DNA of 64,000 bases from Stachybotrys elegans. Its lineage: Eukaryota; Ascomycota; Sordariomycetes; Hypocreales; Stachybotryaceae. Shown here piece by piece: positions 44,376-54,399 of this stretch. Numbering within the stretch: the stretch's first letter is position 1; each line of letters opens with the position of its first letter. Position numbers and translations under genes: made by a program. The notes under the pieces were generated by a model. The model saw nothing but the letters and a program-made list of their open reading frames with translations. It did not search any database and was not told the DNA's origin. The stretch is taken from assembly GCA_020746835.1 (NCBI GenBank), contig JAGPNK010000027.1, forward strand, positions 62,001 through 126,000, given 5' to 3'.

Positions 44376-45866
44376 ATGACCTTGGTGCTCGAGCTCTTGC
44401 ACTCCCTCGGAGTCGCGACTCTGGTGAAAGTGCCCATCTCTGTCCTAGCTGCATTCCTGCTCGGAAGGTCCATTTACCGCATATCTCCGCTTCATCGACT
44501 GCACGGCATTCCTGGTCCATTTTTGCCACGATTCTCATCTGCCTGGCTTAATTACCACGCATTCATCGGCGACGAATCTACAGCAGTCCATGCGCTTCAT
44601 GAGCAGTACGGCCCTATAGTCCGCACGGGTCCTAACAGCGTCGACATCGCAGATGGTTCTGTTCTCAACACGGTTTATCTAGACAAGGGCGGCTTCGCCA
44701 AGCCCGAGTTCTATCACAACTTTGACATAGATGGCCATGTTACATTATTTTCCAGCACTCATTCCGCCTACCGCGGTCCACGGGCCAAGGCAGTCCTTCC
44801 ACTCTTCAGCACGGGGAACATACGCAGTGATGCTACCCATCTCCTCGAGGCGGCGGCACGGAGTTTTACGAAACGACTAGATCGCGAGGTCGGTCGACAT
44901 AGAGCGAGTGGCGACCCTCTCAACATCTTGCCGCTCGCTCGGGGATTCGCCTTGGACGCCGTGTCGTCATATCTATTCGACTACAATTACGGGGCATGCG
45001 AAGAGGACCAGAACGACTCAGGCCATGGATCGGCGTTTGGTATGGTCGACGCCTTCGTCGCCGTCGGCCAGAGCTGGTACCTTTCTTCATGGCTTTTCAA
45101 GCTATACGAATGGACTTTGAGCGCTCTGTTGCCTGATGTGCAAGCGACCCAGAGTATTCGCCACGTTGATGACTTTCTTGAGCTGGTAGTTGCACACGCA
45201 AAGAAGAATGAAGGCAGCTCATCATTCCCATCTCGGCTGCTGAGGGCAGGATATAGCGAATCAGAGGTTGCCGCACAATGCAAGGATCTGATTTTTGCCG
45301 GAACAGACTCGACCGCAATGAACCTTGCTACGATATGCTTCATGCTTGTAAAGTTTCCGCACAAGTACGAGCTTCTTCGACAGGAACTGCTAAGCTCCAA
45401 CCCATCCGATGAGGATCTCCAATCATTGCCATATTTACAGGGGGTCATCAAGGAAGGTCTTCGGCTTAGCATGGCCAACCCAAGTCGGCTGCCGCGCGTG
45501 GTTCCAGCTACGGGATTGCGATATGGCGGGTTTGTTGTCCCGAAGAACACCATCGTCTCATGTACACCGTACGAGCTTCACCTCGACCCTGCCGTATTTG
45601 CGGATCCTCTGGCATTCACACCCGAGCGATGGCTTCCCGAGAACAATCCAACGGATGCCATGAGGCAGAATTTTATTCCGTTTGGACATGGCATCCGACA
45701 GTGCATTGCGCGCAATTTGGCTACCGCAGAGCTGTTCAAGGCTCTCAGCGTACTTGTGATGGAGGATAAGTTGCGTGGGTGGCGGAACGTAGAAGACGCA
45801 ATTCCCATAAAGCAGTGGTTCAATAGCCATGTGGTCGGGGACAAGATTGAGCTACAAGTCATATAG
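44376..45866 (+). CDS. Cytochrome P450 monooxygenase
   Basis: Intronless, 496 residues. An N-terminal membrane anchor (about residues 3-28) is followed by the proline hinge HGIPGPFLPRF. The I-helix oxygen-binding motif is FAGTDSTAMN (about 308), the K-helix ExxR is KEGLRLSM (about 359), PERW is TPERWLPEN and the haem loop is FGHGIRQCIARNLA (Cys about 441), with Ala in place of the common Gly after the Cys. It should be an ER-bound monooxygenase using a cytochrome P450 reductase. The hinge and PERF-type blocks resemble secondary-metabolism P450s. Same strand as, and downstream of, the acyltransferase. Confidence 0.92.
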   Translation: MTLVLELLHSLGVATLVKVPISVLAAFLLGRSIYRISPLHRLHGIPGPFLPRFSSAWLNYHAFIGDESTAVHALHEQYGPIVRTGPNSVDIADGSVLNTVYLDKGGFAKPEFYHNFDIDGHVTLFSSTHSAYRGPRAKAVLPLFSTGNIRSDATHLLEAAARSFTKRLDREVGRHRASGDPLNILPLARGFALDAVSSYLFDYNYGACEEDQNDSGHGSAFGMVDAFVAVGQSWYLSSWLFKLYEWTLSALLPDVQATQSIRHVDDFLELVVAHAKKNEGSSSFPSRLLRAGYSESEVAAQCKDLIFAGTDSTAMNLATICFMLVKFPHKYELLRQELLSSNPSDEDLQSLPYLQGVIKEGLRLSMANPSRLPRVVPATGLRYGGFVVPKNTIVSCTPYELHLDPAVFADPLAFTPERWLPENNPTDAMRQNFIPFGHGIRQCIARNLATAELFKALSVLVMEDKLRGWRNVEDAIPIKQWFNSHVVGDKIELQVI

Positions 45867-47494
45867 AAAATAGCATTTCTTGGCCTTGTTAACACTTCCT
45901 CTCCCACCTTGTAATCAGGGATACATGGGTTGACGGGGTGGGATGGAAATATGACACGACTGTGTCCTAGTCTGTTGGTGTGGGTTGAGACATTGCAGTG
46001 GGATACCTCAACTGGAGTGCGGGTAAGAGTCTGCCAAGGCCTAGAACGTGGGGGACTGGGTTAAAGAAACACATCAGACGGGATGTGGCGGCACTGTGAA
46101 ACATTGCATACGCAGGTCTGATAGAACCGCCTCATGTCAGTCCATTGTGTTTGCCGCTTTCAGTGAGGTCCTCGAAACCGCGAGACGCAGAAGGAAGGAA
46201 TGAATCTAGGCCGATATCAAGTAGATATAAATAGACGGTGTAGATGGTCGCCCTGTTGCAAATGCCGGGAACCCGCTGGATGCCTGAAACGGCTCATCCG
46301 ATGGTGCTGAGCCTGAGATGGCGGGGAACTGGACTGGGGCGGGAAGCCTCTCCACCAGGGAGGAGGAGATGGCATAGATAAGCAGCGGCTAGCAGTGAGA
46401 AGAATAACGGCGGACCGGGCGGCAGAGCAAGACTGGGCTGGGTGATAGTCGGCCGTTGATGACTATCCGTGGAGCACGGCAATGCACGACGGAACGCATA
46501 TCGATGTCATCAAATGGTGGTGGCTGCCCTCCCTTTGGCTGGCTATCGTGTGTTGTTTTGGGCGGTCTGGACTGCCATGATTCAAGGCTCCACTGGCGCG
46601 CATGAGATCTACCTCGGTGGTTGTGTCGATTGTGTGATAGATGCGGGTTGGGGTTGCTTTGTTATGCAGATGCACGTCACCTTGCTGGACAACTGTATGA
46701 TTCCATGAATTGTCGCGGCTGATGAGTTTACTTTATTTGAATTTGATTTCAACTTTACGTTTGCTAGGTAGTGCTATTATAAGGTTTTATTTGTTTTATT
46801 TTACCTATCTAAGTTTGTTATCATCTCCCTGATCCGGCTGGAATGCCATTTTGTTTTCCGGTCATCTGCGCGGCCTGGGCGGCAGGATTCCCCCCCCTGC
46901 GTTAATTATTTTTCTTACAGCCGCCGCCAGCACTGGACCCCCCTGAGCCTCCTCCAAGAGTCATGCGCAGCGCACCAAGGGACCAAGGGGCTTGGGGTGC
47001 TGGGCTGATGTCATAATCTGCCAAGCGGGTAGGCTGGGCAACCCTATCAAGAGCGCTGAAGACGGCTGGTGACCTCCACTGAAGACCCCGCGAACCACCG
47101 CCATCAGCAGCGCAATGACCTGTCCACCTGACCTAATTCTATGGACCTCTACGGAGTACTCCGTAAGCCTAAAGCCTTGGGCTAGTGGGGCCCTTGCCAG
47201 TACCGATGGTTTCAGGGTTCGTTCATTGTTGGTAATGACATCCATCTTAAAATGCCAGACTCCTTCCTCCATCTCGCCAGGCAGCTTTCTCCTCGTCCTC
47301 CTCCCAAGCCATCCGTCCGTCCGCCGGCGCATCCGAGGGACATCTTCCAGTCCCCCTACGCGACCACCAGAAGCGCGCCCAGGCCTCCATCAGAAACGCC
47401 CCCAGGCCTCCATTCCAGCGGCTCGCGCGCCTGCACGTGAAAGCGGCGTTGCCTATTCAACCTCCAGTCCCTTCAGTCCCTTCAGTCCTCCTCC
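45867..47494. other. Intergenic region (1.6 kb), no gene seen
   Basis: Between the P450 and the MFS transporter. Open frames are short and featureless. The right part holds the TACGGAGTACTCCGTA palindrome (47150-47165) and a C/T-rich leader before the MFS ATG. Confidence 0.45.
47150..47165. promoter_or_regulatory. Perfect palindrome TACGGAGTACTCCGTA, candidate Zn2Cys6 site
   Basis: A perfect 16-bp palindrome with inverted half-sites CGG-N6-CCG, the arrangement bound by Gal4-type dimers such as Ppr1 or UaY. It lies 330 bp upstream of the MFS ATG; a Zn2Cys6 regulator gene follows the MFS gene. Such palindromes also occur by chance or as common fungal repeats, so function is inference. Confidence 0.4.
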
Positions 47495-49735
47495 ATGGCT
47501 CGCTTCTTCCGGCGCGGCTCGCCTCCCGACGAGGAGTCGACGCGACCTGGCCTCCCGAAATGGAGCATGGGAGTTTTGAACGACCCCAACACTGTCCAGG
47601 TTCCCGGTAAGCCAGCCCGCCTTCCCAGCCACCCGTCGCTCGTGCTAATCTTGGCCCAGGTTCCGTCCTGCTGCTTGCCGCCCATCGCAACCAGCCTCTC
47701 GGCCTGCGCAACGTCCACGCGAGGACCTCGCACTCGTCGATCCCGGGAGGCTTCCCTGTGCAGTCTCCCGGCTCGTCTCATGGGCATCACGGGCACTCGG
47801 AATCCTCACGGCCCGGCACGGGAGACGCAGCCCAGCCCACCTCTGATGCTCAGGATGACCAGAAGAAGACGCAGGATGGCACCATCATCCTAAATCCCCA
47901 GCCCGAGGAGTCCGGAAATGACCCTCTCAACTGGCCAAGCTGGCGCCGCGACATGGCCCTGCTTTCTCTCGGACTCTACTGCATGATCGGTGGCGGTATC
48001 ACCCCGCTGATCGCCGCGGGCTTCACCGATGTCGCCCACGAGTTTGACATCCACACCGAGACGGTGGCGCTCACGACTGGTCTTTACATGATGGGTCTCG
48101 GTGTCGGCTCCGTCATCATGTCCCCAACCGCCATTCTGTTCGGAAAGCGCCCAGTCTATCTCGCGAGCTCAATCCTCTTCATCGGCACAAGTCTCTGGGC
48201 AGGTTGGTCTCCTAGTTTCGAGTCGCTGCTGGCCGCCCGAGTCTTCCAGGGCATAGCCGTCAGCCCAGTCGAGTGCTTGCCCTCTGCTACCATTGCCGAG
48301 ATCTTCTTCCTCCACGAGCGAGCGTACCGCATCGGAATTTACACCTTGCTACTTCTGGGCGGCAAGAACTTGGTTCCCCTGGTCAGCGCTGCCATCATCA
48401 GTCGATGGGGATGGCGATGGACCTTCTGGTACGTACTTGGCGCTTATCCGAGAGGTGTATTCTGACGAAAATAGGATCACGGCCATGGTTGTCGGACTTG
48501 GCTCTGTCCTTCTTTTTTTCTGGGTGCCGGAAACATTTTGGGACCGCACCCCGACCAGAAAGCCATCCAAGAGGCCTAGCTTTCTCCGCCGGCTTTCTTC
48601 CCAGCACAAGCAGGCGGCTGCTCCGGCCAACAACACGGACGAGACGGAAAAGCAGGACGCCATTGACGAAGACTCCTCCACTGGGACTGTGGCCGAGAAA
48701 CAACCTGAGACGGCAACCGAGCCGGCCGAGCCGCATCATTCCAAGCATGCTCATGTAGGTTTTCAGGATCCAGATGCAGCCACCGACCCCCGGTATCCCC
48801 AAAATGCCATCGAGGCCCGAGAAGAAGCGGCCCGAGCCACTGCGTCGTCCCCTTCAAATCAAACCGCCACCGATAGGGATCCCGGTTACTTTCCCCCAAC
48901 CGACAACATCGAGAGCTCTGCATCCTCCATCACACACATGCCCAGTGGTCTCAAGTACACCCACAACCTTCGTCAGCAGCCGCCCAAATCCTTTGTCCAG
49001 CAGCTCCGCCCGTACCATGGGCGACTGAACAACGACAACTGGTTTAAGGTCATGTTGCGACCCTTTATCCTGTTCGCCTACCCGGCTGTCCTGTGGTCGT
49101 CGGTCATGTATGCCATGTCGGTTGGCTGGCTCATTGTCATTTCAGAAACCATGGCCATTATCTATCGCGACCCCGAGACCTACAACTTTACTGCGCTCCA
49201 GACTGGTCTCGTCTATGTCTCACCGTTTATCGGCGGCATTCTCGGCACCGGTGTCGCCGGCAAGATCAGCGATATCATTGTTAAAGCCATGTCAGCACGC
49301 AATGGTGGCTTGTATGAGCCCGAGTTCCGCCTCATCATGGCTCTGCCCATTCTCATCACCACGAGCATGGGTCTGATTGGGTTTGGCTGGTCAGCACAGA
49401 ACAACGATCACTGGATTGTCCCGACCGTCTTCTTTGGCGTCATGTCGTTTGGCTGCTCCCTTGGATCGACCACTTCCATCACCTTCTGTGTCGACAGCTA
49501 CCGCCAGTACGCGGGAGAAGCCCTGGTGACGCTCAACTTTTCCAAGAACGTCCTCCACGGCCTTGTATTCAGTCTGTTTGTTACCCACTGGATGGCCGAT
49601 GACGGCCCCAGGGCGGTGTTTATTTGGATTGGCATCATTCAGATCATCTTCACGCTTTTCACGATCCCAATGTACATCTACGGAAAGAGAGCGCGCATGT
49701 GGACAGCGAGGAGTTCCTTCATAGAGAAGTTTTAG
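47495..49735 (+). CDS. MFS transporter of the DPLNWP (DHA1-like) type
   Basis: Three exons (47495-47606, 47660-48428, 48475-49735), 713 residues. The long N-terminal tail (about 140 residues, HGHHGHSESS) ends in GNDPLNWPSWRRD, the signature before helix 1 in fungal DHA1-type drug/metabolite exporters. Six helices follow, then WVPETFWDRTP and a cytoplasmic loop of about 150 residues rich in Asp, Glu, Thr and Ala, then the second six helices. PETFWDR and FGYGLGS-like FGCSLGS motifs are typical. The second intron splits the Trp of RWTFW. The function is proton-linked export or uptake of a small molecule. Position next to a regulator, P450 and acyltransferase suggests it may export a pathway product. 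Confidence 0.9.
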
Positions 49736-49793
49736 ACGGCAGCATGTTGGAGCCCATTTATGCATTACGACATGACATGTTTATCATAGTTAT

Positions 49794-51796
49794 TCAATTG
49801 ACATGACGGCATAGCGCCGCGTTGCTTAGACGCAACATCTCCTCCACAAACTGCTGCACTTGTGCCAGGCGAGTTCTCTCCGTTGCGCCGATAGGGATAG
49901 CGCACATATCTGAGATAAGCTTCGGGACCTGGTTCAGCAGCTCCAAGTCCTGCTCGGCTTGCGGATTCAGGGGACTAGTCAGAATATTGCAGAAGATGGT
50001 AAGGCTTGCTGACATTGGATAGAGGATGAAATACCTGCCTCGGTCAGCTCGTGGCACATCCATGCAGCCCGTCTCACTCACCAAAAGTCCCCGCTGCCGA
50101 ACAGACCAGATACCACCGCCAGATTGGACAGGATCGACCTGCTGGCTTGAAGCGCCAGAGCTTGACATGAACTAAGCCTTGCCTTGTCGGCTATTTCTCC
50201 CAATGACATCCTGCAGCGACCGCTTGCGCTATGCATCTGGGCGAGCAGGAAGTAATACTCAAAATGTATGACAACGACATGGATCTGCTTGGACTTTTTC
50301 CACCCGGGCTCAATGCTGATGCGGTAGGACTGAGACAGCTCGGGGCGGTAGGGCTCTGGAATCGACATGCGCCACATTTCCAGTTCACCGTCGAGTTCTC
50401 GGATGCTTTTCAGGAGCTCCGGAGGGGAGCTGTGGAATGCTCTGGCGCAGTACAGCTGCCCAATCATCTTGGATTTGATGATTGTCAGACGCATATCTCC
50501 TGGAATCAGATCTGGTCCATGCTGCCGCGTGTCGAGGTCGTCAATCTGCTTGTATCCTGGCGGTAAGCCGAGGTCGCAGTGACAGTCGTCAATGACGGGC
50601 GGGTATCCTGCCCGGAGACATATGTCTTTGTCGTACATGTAGCAGTGCCAAAATACCCTGCGAATGAATTCCCTTCGGTTCTCCGCCGTCTCGCACTGCG
50701 GCTGAGCGATTTGGGCGTTGACATGTCCACCAAGCATGGACACGAAGCGGTAAGCAAGGGATAAGTGCGTGGCGGCTGCCGCGACGTTGCCGGAGAAGAT
50801 GTTGTACATGCACTGGGCTTATCAGCAGGGGCGGTGGGATGCGTTGATGAGCCTTACCATCATGGTGCAGACTTGCACCGAGCAGAGAGAAGGATTGGTT
50901 AAAATATGCGGCATGAGGCGGTTCACTCGCGCCGCGCACTGTTCAGCTTCCACAGCCCCGGGTACGTCAAGCACACCATCCATATGTGCCATGACGCATG
51001 TGAATGCCAGAACGCATGCCTTGGCGCAGGCTACGTTGGGGTTTTCTTGGTCGAGGGTCTTGTTGTAAGCCTTCTCCGTGGTATGTGCAAACGACTCCTC
51101 GTCAATGATGGGGAACACGACTCTCCTGGTTGACCTGGCGAAGACTGAGAGGTAGGCGGCGACAATGGTTTGATCCGGGAGGTCCCATGTGCCTTTTACC
51201 TCCACAACGTGATTGGCTTGGGCGAATTCCAAAGTCCGTGGTCGAGATGATGTATGTGCATAAATCCAGTCCCTCCCTTGTTCAGAGAAGAAGGGGATTC
51301 CTTGGTTCGAGCTGATGCCGCCAATTTGCACGCCGTTGAAGTAAAACCCACCGAGGCCCTGAGATGGCAGGTCTTTGTTTTGACAACGTGTTTGATCGAT
51401 GCTGGACGGAGGAGTCAGTCGACTCACAACCTGGGTTGCTGTCGAGGCACCATAAAGGCTACCAGTGGCCGACCCCGTGGTGCCCTCCAAGTTCCCGCCC
51501 GAGGCAGCCTTTCTGCAAAGTCCGGTTAGTCTTTGCATGTCAAAAAAACAAGAAGAGCAATACCTTTTACTTCTTCGACCAAAAGGCCGGTCGAATGTGC
51601 AAAGGATCCCCTGGTGCCTGCACCAGTCACAGCTCGAGGAAGGCGAGTTGATATCGCAATGGATCTAAGGTCGAGCGTTAGATTCTGCCCCTGCTTAAAA
51701 GTGGTCCTGTTGATTCCTGCTTACCTTTCGTTGGTGGCAGGCGTCACAAGAGCGAGGCTTTCCACTTTTCAGCCGCTTCGGTCTGATGGACTTCAT
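49794..51796 (-). CDS. Zn2Cys6 transcription factor with fungal-specific middle domain
   Basis: Five exons on the reverse strand (51725-51796, 51564-51664, 50858-51512, 50082-50812, 49794-50034) give 599 residues in phase. The six-Cys zinc cluster is at residues 17-46 (CDACHQRKIHC ... CDWCRHQGILC; Cys 17, 20, 27, 36, 39, 46), preceded by a basic N-terminus, and split by the first intron after RK as in many such genes. The fungal_trans domain follows, with RREFIRRVFWHCYMYD and ICLRAGYPPVIDD. It is a nuclear DNA-binding regulator of CGG-containing sites. It converges on the MFS gene with only 58 bp between the stop codons. It may control the neighbouring transporter, P450 and acyltransferase. 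Confidence 0.9.
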
Positions 51797-52130
51797 CTTG
51801 ATCAGGGGGGCCTCCAGTTGCCCGGGTAGTGAAAATTCATCACATGCAGGAAGAGAAATGAGTGTGACGCTGATTCAGCGGCACTTGGACGGTCCTAGTG
51901 GAATCGCTGAACAATTTTATGAGAGCCAAGCCAAAACACCAAGAACTATTCCCTGTTGGTTTAGTGAACCCCATTTAGCTGCCTCAGAATCGTCAACTTC
52001 CGATTAGTCATCGGAAGTTATCAAAGAGCAAACTTCAACTTCGAGGACAAAATCAGGAGCTGAGTCTGGAAATTCTTGTCTTCGTTTACTCTTCGATATC
52101 GATTGCTGGATACCACAGCTCAGGTACAAC
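51797..52130. other. Divergent promoter region
   Basis: About 330 bp between the starts of the Zn2Cys6 gene (reverse) and the gene at 52131 (forward). A short inverted repeat AACTTCCGAT/ATCGGAAGTT lies at about 51999-52020. Confidence 0.45.
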
Positions 52131-52852
52131 ATGCACACTTTCCGCAAAGCCGTGGCAGCTGGTGCCGTTGGTTCTGTTGCTGGCACCGCCTGGCTCCTAT
52201 CTTCTTCCACCATCATAACACCGATTCCCAAGCACGAGGCCATATGGCAGTCGTCATCTCTCTCACGACTGAACTCCTTCCAAAATCCCGTGCTAGAGGA
52301 TGTCTGCGTTAAAAGAGTACCTTTGTCCCGTGTTCGTCCAGAACTACGCTATGACGAGGCCGCGCTGGCACTGCAATTCTGTCGGGGCGTTTGGAGCGGA
52401 TGGGGTGAGTCGTTTGGAGCTTAAAGAAGTCCTTAACTTACAAGGAGGCTGCAGCGTTCGCACCTCAGCGAGTGCTCTTCACAAGGCTGTTCAGAACGTC
52501 AGAGAATAGCCATCTCGTGTTCAGCAAAAACAGCATTGCCGTCAGCGACTTTGAGCTCAACTCAGAATTTATCGACCAGTTCCAAGTCATCGAGCGATCG
52601 AGTAATGTTATTACAGTGCGGGAGGGCGGGTCGCCGAGGGATCCCAACCTGAGAGAAGTCGACGGTTTAATCACCACAGCGGCAAGGATTGATCTGGAAA
52701 AGCAAGAGGTTGAGCTTAGTCTGAGCACTCGGCTATGGAAGGGCAAGGACAAGGTGACTGATGGGAGCTTGCCCGTGCCGTACCTTGTGGTAGTGCTCCA
52801 TTGGCTTTACGCAAAAGCCCTCGTACAGAGCGGTGCGCAGGCTCTGAGGTAG
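52131..52852 (+). CDS. Conserved fungal protein of unknown function
   Basis: Two exons (52131-52404, 52455-52852), 223 residues; the intron follows GVWSGW. The N-terminus (MHTFRKAVAAGAVGSVAG) could be a membrane anchor or a mitochondrial presequence. Recognisable blocks are VCVKRVPLSRVRPEL, FCRGVWSGW, NSIAVSDFELNSEFIDQF, VREGGSPRDPNLREVDGL and VPYLVVVLHWLYAKAL. I believe these recur in a widespread but uncharacterised family of small fungal proteins, where the order VPL-KIRPEL / FC-GVWGG / RCGGSPR-DGLFE is common. No enzymatic motif is apparent. Divergent from the Zn2Cys6 gene. Confidence 0.7.
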
Positions 52853-52871
52853 AGCATTAGTTGAACGTTAT

Positions 52872-53215
52872 GTGGGATTTCCTGTTCGTATGCTCCAGTC
52901 GGATACAGACCAGCAACTTCAAGAATACCACCTCTAATAATAAAAACAATATTAGATCAATAGGTAACAATTGGTTAGAAGATTCAGTTAAGAAAAGCTC
53001 ATAGCTATAGCCAATATTAAAGTTTTCTAGCTATATACTATAATTGGTCAGGAGCTTCTATCATAATACTCCCATGGTCTTGAACGTTTGAACAGAGATG
53101 GCTTCCGCCGTAGGGTCCATGAGAAGGCTTCAACGAGTGACGCAGTCAAGTTGCCGTGATAAGGCTTTGGCGAGTGACACAGTCGAGCCTGGAGAGGGTT
53201 GTTCCCGGGGGCTCG
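52872..53215 (-). repeat. Dispersed repeat, copy E (longest reverse copy, AT-rich)
   Basis: On the reverse strand it follows copy B over its full length: CCCCCGGGAACAA, GTCACTCGCCAAAGCC, GTCACTCGTTGAAGCC, GAGCTTTTCTTAACTGAA, CTAACCAATTGTTACC, CTGGTCTGTATCC and AGGAAATCCCAC. The middle is much richer in A and T than copies D and F, as expected after C-to-T changes (RIP-like) or drift. Confidence 0.7.
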
Positions 53216-53978
53216 ATCGAGGCGTAGCTGAACGTTGTAGCCCTGATAATTAGAGTTTCGGCTCAGGCACGTAGCCAATGAATCTATTAGACATAAATTG
53301 CTCTAGAGCTAATAAGTGGCTGTATACATTCGCCCCATTCCAGTCATATCGACTATCTCGATTCTAGACACCACAGATCTGGATAAAATTTGTGGATACA
53401 AATAAGCCCGTTTCCATTATCGACTTGCCCAAACACATAGCGTAGCCCAAAGGAATGGAATGCTGCTGCAATAGTGAAGCTCAAAGTCCACGGGTAGCCT
53501 TGCGGGGGCACGCCTAACTCACTCAATAGTACTCAGCCTGTAGGTCTAGAACACACGTGCGCGCGATGAGCCTCTGACGTTACGACCCCGGACTCGAGTC
53601 CGACAGTATGGATCTGCCCTGGTGATCTCGAGCGGCTACGCCGTGCCAAAAGCGCCACTCTACGAACTATTGCTTTGAGGCGATAGCCGTGTCAGAAGGG
53701 TGAGGCTGGCTAGGCGATCGGCTGGACCGGGCTTGCTATGTTGCTCTGGTTAGGAAATGCCAAGTCTGGGTGCTAGAGGAAGGCTCGTGGCCTACATGTA
53801 GATGGAGACATGAAGTTCAATTTGGAGGGCAAAAAATGTATAAATAAGTGTCTCTTCCTCTCGATTAATCCGTTCTCTCATCTCATCATCACTCAACAAT
53901 TCATTCACCTCACAATCACACAACCACAACCAACAATCACAACTACCAGCTCAACCAAGCTCCTCCAACACCATCAAA
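53216..53978. other. Intergenic region, promoter of the hydrophobin gene
   Basis: No gene seen. TATAAATAA at 53839-53847 lies about 135 bp before the hydrophobin ATG, followed by a long CA/CT-rich leader (53880-53975). Confidence 0.5.
53839..53847 (+). promoter_or_regulatory. TATA box of the hydrophobin gene
   Basis: TATAAATAA, about 135 bp before the ATG, upstream of a long C/A-rich untranslated leader typical of highly expressed fungal genes. Confidence 0.55.
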
Positions 53979-54399
53979 ATGCAGTTCACCACCATCGTCG
54001 CCCTTTCCTTCGCTGCCATCGGCGCCTTCGCTGCCCCTGAGGCTGAGGCTGAGGCTGGTCGCGGCTACAACCGCCCTTCTTACACCAACAACAACAACTA
54101 CTACTCTGGCAACAAGAACCACAACCAGGAGAACTACCAGGGCATTCAGTGCGGCAGCAACTCTGGCACCTACTGCTGCTCTGCTGAGTATGGTTCCAAG
54201 GGAGGAATCAACGCCTACGACTGCTACTCCTTTACCGGCACCTGCAATGCCATCACCGTCTGCTGCGCCAACAACGCCCAAGGAAAGGTGAGTCAGGGTT
54301 GCGACGCCTTGTCTATACGTGCTGTGCTAACAAGTTATCAAGTCTGGCGCCGGTCAGCAATGCTCTGGCCTCGGCAGCGTCTTTGTCAGGTACCACTAA
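53979..54399 (+). CDS. Hydrophobin (class I-like spacing)
   Basis: Two exons (53979-54287, 54343-54399), 121 residues. A signal peptide (MQFTTIVALSFAAIGAFA) is followed by an acidic AEAEAEA stretch and an Asn/Tyr-rich segment (NNNNYYSGNK). The eight cysteines follow the hydrophobin order: C, CC, C, C, CC, C with spacings of about 7, 14, 6, 5 and 13 residues (IQCG, YCCSAEYG, DCYSFTGTC, VCCANN, QQCSGLG). The pattern is closer to class I than class II, though the loops are short. Hydrophobins coat spores and aerial hyphae and help attachment to surfaces. A downstream continuation of the unspliced frame (to 54542) is not used. Confidence 0.85.
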
